Source of the DNA: Paralcaligenes ureilyticus | GTDB taxonomy: Bacteria > Pseudomonadota > Gammaproteobacteria > Burkholderiales > Burkholderiaceae_B | NCBI RefSeq assembly: GCF_004346225.1 | Contig: NZ_SMAJ01000009.1 | Span: 62,001-126,000, forward strand | Direction: 5' to 3' | DNA length: 64,000 bases | Shown here: positions 62,149 through 64,000 of the stretch, in pieces | Layout: every line of letters begins with the position of its first letter | Position numbering within the stretch: position 1 is the first letter of the stretch | Notes under the pieces: model-generated | Told to the model about the DNA's origin: nothing | The model's database searches: none | What the model saw: only the letters and a program-made list of their open reading frames with translations | Translations under genes and position numbers: made by a program

Positions 62149-62233
62149 GTAGTGGCAGCCCTTGTGGCTGCCAAAATCGTTAACAACAGAGATCGTATTT
62201 TGCATCGATGACAGGCACAAGGCCTGTCGCTAC
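62149..62233. repeat. REPIN unit (A plus, D minus), 85 bp
   Basis: Subtype A at 62149-62173 (GTAG head, one change to GTAGTGG) and subtype D at 62209-62233 on minus. The whole unit matches the reverse complement of 45674-45758 at 79 of 85 positions; all six differences are transitions. Lies 16 bp after the rpoN stop. Confidence 0.95.
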
Positions 62234-62284
62234 AAAAACGCCTTAAAACATCGCCGCGGGCTTGATTATTTTCAGCCATTGGAT

Positions 62285-62303
62285 GATAATGGTTCTCATG
62301 TTT
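62285..62303 (+). promoter_or_regulatory. Fur-box-like site over the bfd start
   Basis: GATAATGGTTCTCATGTTT agrees with the 19-bp Fur consensus GATAATGATAATCATTATC at 13 positions, with the conserved GATAAT and TCAT cores intact. It overlaps the bfd start codon, so binding of Fur would block initiation under iron-replete conditions. Confidence 0.65.
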
Positions 62304-62570
62304 GTTTGTATCTGCAACGCAATTACCGAGCGCGATGTCCAGGCGGCTGTGGCCGACGGGGCGGGCAGCTTGTCCGATCTTCAGGCGCAGCTTGGGATCG
62401 CGACATGTTGTGGCTGCTGCGCCGAAACGGCGGTTCAATACCTGCCGGGCGGGCATTATGACAGCCCGTTGCACAATGAACATGGGCTGGGCGCCAGATC
62501 CATCGCGGGTCCCGCGGCCAATGATGCCGCCGCCACGACCCTGGTCGAAACCGTCGCGCGCCGCGCCTGA
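62298..62570 (+). CDS. bfd: Bacterioferritin-associated ferredoxin
   Basis: 90 residues from the ATG at 62298. [2Fe-2S] protein with the Bfd cysteine pattern CIC near the start (MFVCICNAITERDVQAAV) and CCGCC after about 30 residues (LGIATCCGCCAETAVQYL), followed by a variable tail. It reduces ferric iron stored in bacterioferritin and so releases it. The start overlaps a Fur-box-like site, and bfr follows 128 bp downstream. Confidence 0.94.
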   Translation: MFVCICNAITERDVQAAVADGAGSLSDLQAQLGIATCCGCCAETAVQYLPGGHYDSPLHNEHGLGARSIAGPAANDAAATTLVETVARRA

Positions 62571-62698
62571 ATTCCCCGCATTCCTGCAGCATGCCAACGC
62601 CGTATTGGCGTGGTAGTCTATGGTTGATCGGCCGCGAGTGTCGATCAGCGTACGCGTCGAGGCGGCGCGAACCCGACCCATAGATCAGGAGCATTGCA

Positions 62699-63169
62699 AT
62701 GAAAGGTGATAAGACCGTCATCCAGCATCTTAACAAGCAGCTCAAAAACGAACTGACCGCCATCAATCAATATTTTCTGCATGCGCGCATGCTGCGTCAT
62801 TGGGGTTTGAACAAGCTGGGCAAGCACGAATATGAAGAGTCCGTGGGCGAGATGAAGCACGCCGACCGGCTGATCGAGCGCATCTTCATGCTCGAGGGCC
62901 TGCCCAACCTGCAGGACTTGCACAAGCTTTTAATCGGTGAGAACGTTCCCGAAATCCTTAAGGCCGACCACACTCTGGAGTCGGGCGCTCAAGGCACGGT
63001 CAAGGAAGCCATGGCGTACTGTGAATCGGTGCGCGATTTCGTTTCGCGCGATTTGTTCCAGGATATTCTCAACGATACCGAGGAGCATATCGATTGGCTG
63101 GAAACGCAAATGGAGCTGGTCGACAAAGTGGGCGTACAGAATTATCTGCAATCTCAGATGGATGAATGA
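62699..63169 (+). CDS. bfr: Bacterioferritin
   Basis: 156 residues, the standard subunit length; 24 subunits form an iron-storage shell with heme between dimers. Ferroxidase ligands E18 ([10 protein letters not shown]), E51 and H54 (EMKHADR), E94 and H130 are present; the heme ligand is M52. By position the last glutamate ligand (E127 in E. coli) is T127, within [10 protein letters not shown], a variant I recall from other betaproteobacterial Bfr. It follows bfd, its reductase partner. Confidence 0.95.
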   Translation: MKGDKTVIQHLNKQLKNELTAINQYFLHARMLRHWGLNKLGKHEYEESVGEMKHADRLIERIFMLEGLPNLQDLHKLLIGENVPEILKADHTLESGAQGTVKEAMAYCESVRDFVSRDLFQDILNDTEEHIDWLETQMELVDKVGVQNYLQSQMDE

Positions 63170-63223
63170 TCGAATTCACCCGAGTTCGCCAGGCCATCCG
63201 GATGCAAATCGCCAACGTGGCCG

Positions 63224-63883
63224 CTAAAAGCTTTTGGCCGGACAGTCGTGCACCTTGCCCCAGGCATTATTAGGCTCGCAGTATTTATTGCGCGCCGCCC
63301 ATGCGCAGCTGGGTCTATCGAAAAAGCTCTGAGCGCTGCAGGCGAGGATTTCCTGCCGCAGGCTGGCCTGCCATGCTTTGCTGGTGTTCACCGGCGCGGC
63401 AGGGGCGGTCGTGGTCGGCGGGGGAACTTCGGGGACCTCGATGGGTTGTATCGGCTGTGTGACGGGTGATGTTTTCGAATCGCCACCCAGGTTCAGCCCA
63501 CTTACGTCGGCAATGCCCGTCAGGGCTTGCTGGCCGCTGCCTGCTGCAATTTGCTTGGCTTCGTCCATGGTGATCGTGGTCGTGGCCAGGTCGACGATGC
63601 CATTGGTCGAGAGGCCTGCCAGCGATTTCTCGGGGATCTTCCAGTCCACCGGAGGGATCGGTTCGGGAACTTTCAATTGGCCATTGACCAGAGGTTGGGG
63701 CGGTTGGGCTACGTACGGTTTGCCGTTGGCGTCAAGCACCGGCACGGTTGCAACCAGCGGTTCGCCGGATACTGTCTTGGCGGCAGGCCCGTGGGCGACC
63801 AGCCAGTCTCCCAGACGCAGGCCGCCCCACACGGAGGCACCGGCTGCGGCCAGTAGTACAACAATCATGAAGCGCCAGGACAT
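63224..63883 (-). CDS. Membrane-anchored protein of unknown function with C-terminal cysteines
   Basis: 219 residues. An N-terminal anchor or uncleaved signal (RFMIVVLLAAAGASVWGGL) is followed by a periplasmic, proline-rich region (VAQPPQPLVNGQLKVPEPIPPVDW and a later PIEVPEVPPPTTTAPAAP). The last 55 residues hold four cysteines (ILACSAQSFFDRPSCAWAARNKYCEP, then HDCPAKSF), probably two disulfides. I do not recognise the family. It converges on bfr. The next gene (at the window edge) is on the same strand. Confidence 0.7.
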   Translation of the reverse strand: MSWRFMIVVLLAAAGASVWGGLRLGDWLVAHGPAAKTVSGEPLVATVPVLDANGKPYVAQPPQPLVNGQLKVPEPIPPVDWKIPEKSLAGLSTNGIVDLATTTITMDEAKQIAAGSGQQALTGIADVSGLNLGGDSKTSPVTQPIQPIEVPEVPPPTTTAPAAPVNTSKAWQASLRQEILACSAQSFFDRPSCAWAARNKYCEPNNAWGKVHDCPAKSF

Positions 63884-63921
63884 TCTTACCCTCGGTCTGG
63901 AGAATTAAACCTAGTATAAAC

Positions 63922-64000
63922 TCAGGCCGTTTTACCGAAAACCCTGCCGCCGTGCTCGCGCATGACATGAAATTGAACCTTCGGATAAAGCTCTTGCGCC
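63922..64000 (-). CDS. C-terminal end of an unidentified protein (cut by window edge)
   Basis: A minus-strand frame enters from the right edge and ends at TGA (63922-63924), showing AQELYPKVQFHVMREHGG then RVFGKTA. The gene begins outside the window. The segment is too short for a family call; the lack of a stop and the 38-bp spacing to the next same-strand gene support a real coding end. Confidence 0.5.
   Translation of the reverse strand, partial: AQELYPKVQFHVMREHGGRVFGKTA

Overview
The window reads as chromosome from a high-GC betaproteobacterium of the order Burkholderiales, most like Alcaligenaceae (Bordetella, Achromobacter or Pusillimonas relatives). Pointers are the argS / SPOR-domain / dsbA order, a DUF1840 gene, a LiuR-controlled leucine operon that contains aceK, and the overall codon usage. 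This placement is inference; there is no rRNA or tRNA gene to anchor it. Genes are densely packed. I see no transposase, integrase, phage module or CRISPR array.

Layout. 0-5 kb: purine/urate catabolism (guanine deaminase end, allantoicase, PuuE allantoinase, GntR regulator, HIU hydrolase, PuuD urate oxidase), then a pterin dehydratase. 5.3-7.3 kb: FAS1 protein, ECF sigma factor and RskA-type anti-sigma factor. 7.5-9 kb: AMP nucleosidase. 9-18.5 kb: two divergent units around an IclR regulator. The left unit is a TRAP transporter plus an SDR; the right unit is a thiolase, an acyl-CoA synthetase, two DUF296/PPC proteins and an SDR, together probably one uncharacterised acid-catabolism pathway. 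18.6-29.4 kb: SET-domain protein, acetolactate synthase, topoisomerase III, a large membrane protein, GluQ-RS, Smg and a D-threonine-aldolase-like enzyme. 29.4-33.7 kb: PepSY protein, TonB receptor and DUF2946 (metal uptake). 34-43.7 kb: leucine/isovalerate degradation (MccA, MccB, thiolase, AceK, isovaleryl-CoA dehydrogenase, LiuR) and a divergent metallo-hydrolase. 43.7-49 kb: LysE exporter, cystathionine beta-lyase, DsbA, SPOR protein, ArgS. 49-53.2 kb: a secreted RHS protein with a DUF2235 hydrolase tip, and DUF1840. 53.8-57.8 kb: a Ugp-type ABC importer. 58.2-60.1 kb: leuA with a probable leucine-rich leader peptide. 60.2-64 kb: membrane protein, RpoN, bfd, bfr and two genes at the edge.

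The most striking feature is a family of about 25 copies of a 25-bp GTAG-headed palindrome (REP). Four stem subtypes differ by compensatory base changes, and many copies are paired as REPINs. They sit between genes across the whole window, but one pair lies in frame inside gluQ, in the loop between its zinc ligands, and one copy forms the C-terminus of aceK. Other items worth attention are the SET protein with a lysine-rich tail, the topoisomerase III with a histone-H1-like tail ending in an SSB-like DDPPF tip, the leu leader, the paired DUF296 genes in the CoA cluster, and a long imperfect inverted repeat at 53.3-53.5 kb.
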